From Rickettsiales bacterium (GTDB lineage: Bacteria; Pseudomonadota; Alphaproteobacteria; Rickettsiales; Anaplasmataceae): a stretch of 7,798 bases of DNA. The notes beneath the pieces are model-generated. The model made no database searches. It was not told where the DNA came from and was given only the letters and a program-made list of their open reading frames with translations. Position numbers and translations under genes: made by a program. The DNA is taken from positions 1-7,798 of the forward strand of contig JAITUS010000025.1 in NCBI GenBank assembly GCA_031286185.1. Direction: 5' to 3'. This document shows, one piece after another, positions 6,662-7,798 of the stretch; the stretch's first letter is position 1; each line of letters opens with the position of its first letter.

Positions 6662-6985
6662 CAAATCTCGCCAACCCCATTATCATAGTACTAAAGCTAT
6701 TATTTATCTTCAGTCTGTGCAGATAAAATGACAAAAAACTCAATGTAATTGGCGTCTTATGTCTAATTTTTTGCACTATGTGCACCTCACGTCTTTATAA
6801 ACTTTCAAGGTTTTTATCTAATATAAGCTAAAATACGCTTGTTAAAGCGTTTAAGACAGTAAAAAACGCTAATTTAAAAGATAGATAGTGAATAACTAGC
6901 TAACAGGGTTTCTTTTGCCTTTTTTCTGCTTGGTAAATTTCTTAACGTTCAGGCTAAAGTTAGTTACAGTTTAAGAGCAGCTAAT
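6641..6985 (+). repeat. Diverged ~335-bp dispersed repeat, copy 2 (plus strand)
   Basis: This is the inverted counterpart of 1214-1550. Shared blocks, in order, are the promoter-like head (6641-6690), a CTGTGCAGATAAAATGA...AAAAACTCA block (about 6713-6745), the ACGCTT/AAGCGT hairpin (6835-6850), GCTAATTTAAAAG (6869-6880), and GGGTTTCTTTTGCC with GGTAAATTTCTTAACG (6906-6947). A weaker tail follows to about 6985. The repeat starts inside the last codons of the rluD-like gene. No coding frame is visible. The remaining gene-free stretch 6986-7119 shows only small inverted repeats such as AACC/GGTT (about 6989-7002). Confidence 0.7.
6658..6686 (+). promoter_or_regulatory. Strong promoter-like motif at the head of repeat copy 2
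   Basis: TTGACA (6658-6663) and TATCAT (6681-6686) are separated by exactly 17 bp: a consensus -35 box and a -10 box with five of six consensus bases. The TGA stop of the rluD-like gene lies within the -35 box (6659-6661). Transcription would run through the repeat toward the IS630 remnant at 7120. Confidence 0.5.
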
Positions 6986-7119
6986 ACCAACCCTTGTAGG
7001 TTAAGCTATACTGGGAACTACTGGCAGTGAATCTTATACCAATTCCCATTACAGAGAAAGCGAATGGACAATAATGGAAAAAAAGCCATACTGAAGTAAG
7101 TAAAATAGTCGAGGTTTAA

Positions 7120-7650
7120 ATGGCATTAAGATCAAAATTATTGGATGAAAAGGTGGTAGAATCAGTAAGAAAAATGCTGAAGAAGGTAAGAAACAACGCA
7201 TATGTTGCAAAAAAAAACTAGATGCTGTAATTGCAGCAAAAAAAAAGCAGTATAACAGCCGTGGCAAAGATATATTGCATTTCAAGGACCGCACTGACTA
7301 CATGGATAAAGCACCTAAAATCTGGCAGAGAAGAAAAATTGTTTGCTCCTCCTCAGCGTTGTAGAAAAACTATATTGAATCAAAGTCAACGTGAACAAAT
7401 TGAAGCATGAAAATCCCAACATTACCATTAAAGAAGTAATAATAAGAATCCAGGAAGAATTTGGGTTGAATATCAGCAAGTCTACAGTACACCGCAGTAT
7501 GCAAAGAATGAAATTCTCATATATTACACCAAGACCAGTACATACAGGACAAGATAAAGGTAAACAAGAGGAATTTAAAAAAAATCTCAAGGAGATTATT
7601 GGCAAGCATCCTGAAAAAGAGCTGTTTTTCTTCGATGAATCACGGTTTGG
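7120..7650 (+). pseudogene. IS630-type transposase remnant, frameshifted and 3'-truncated
   Basis: The reconstructed protein begins MALRSKLLDEKVVESVRKML after a good GAGG (7111-7114) 5 nt before ATG 7120. It shows an N-terminal helix-turn-helix (SITAVAKIYCISRTALTTWI), a winged-helix segment (ENPNITIKEV...GLNISKSTVHRSMQRM) and the first DDE catalytic aspartate in FFFDESRFG (about 7627-7650). The frame is lost at an expanded nine-A run near 7206-7214, again at another A-run near 7237-7245, and by a small deletion at TGA 7408-7410 where tryptophan and following residues are expected. Everything after the first catalytic Asp, about half of the usual length, is missing. The frame instead runs into the repeat at 7650 and ends TAA 7711-7713. 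It cannot transpose on its own. Confidence 0.85.
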
Positions 7651-7766
7651 TATCTGTTCAGGGGACCGGCTGAGGAACAAGCAAAAGGCTTTAAATGATC
7701 TATTTTTCGCCTAAAAGCGTGCAAAGTGTTAACAAGTCAACCACATTACATCTTATTTAGCCCACT
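7650..7766 (+). repeat. Right copy of the ~117-bp inverted repeat
   Basis: This is the reverse complement of 1-118. It begins GTATCTGTTCAGGGGACCGG directly after the FGESRFG-like codons of the broken transposase (the actual motif is DESRFG) and gives that frame a meaningless tail (ICSGDRLRNKQKALND...). GTTC and GAAC near its start (7655-7677) can form a small bulged hairpin. The last 32 bases of the window (7767-7798) cannot be tested against the left copy because the window starts there; I see nothing identifiable in them. Confidence 0.85.
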
Positions 7767-7798
7767 TTATTCTAAGAACCTGTTTAAAATCTCGAAGA

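Noticed and set aside
7315..7680. Minus-strand open frame of 121 codons
   Set aside because: It is antisense to the recognisable IS630 transposase and crosses the repeat junction.
7767..7798. Right-hand tail as the start of a second insertion sequence
   Set aside because: Only 32 bases are available and no partner terminus is present in the window, so this cannot be supported.

Overview
The window is AT-rich and looks like the genome of a Wolbachia-type alphaproteobacterial endosymbiont (Rickettsiales). The support is a decayed comEC, an RluA/RluD-family pseudouridine synthase, paired RDD membrane proteins, an IS630-type transposase remnant of the kind common in Wolbachia, and short palindromic elements of the GTCATTCCAG...CTGGAATGAC type. 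The genus is my inference from these families and the repeat style, not a database match.

Layout. Positions 1-118 and 7650-7766 are near-identical inverted copies of one sequence, so the window lies between two inward-facing ends of the same dispersed element. Each copy truncates a gene: an RDD-family pseudogene on the left (118-489) and an IS630 transposase on the right (7120-7650). An intact RDD paralogue follows at 513-989. The gene-poor stretch 990-1572 holds a long palindromic element (1066-1185) and a ~335-bp repeat on the minus strand (1214-1550). A minus-strand initiator tRNA-Met lies at 1573-1646. Divergent from it is comEC (1720-3824), broken by at least four frameshifts, two in-frame stops and a palindromic-element insertion. 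Three intact genes of unknown function follow on the plus strand (3886-5684): a four-helix membrane protein, a coiled-coil protein and a small basic protein. They probably form an operon read from a promoter just after comEC. Next comes an rluD-like gene (5672-6661) with one stop codon inside its S4 domain but an intact catalytic domain. Its last codons run into the second copy of the ~335-bp repeat (6641-6985, plus strand). The right end is the IS630 remnant.

Overall picture. This is an accessory, decaying region of a reduced genome: DNA uptake (comEC), rRNA modification (rluD) and one RDD paralogue are lost or going, while the three-gene cassette in the middle has stayed open. The most interesting signals are the repeat family headed by a consensus-like promoter (TTGACA, 17 bp, TATCAT) with a conserved hairpin, and the intact unknown cassette.
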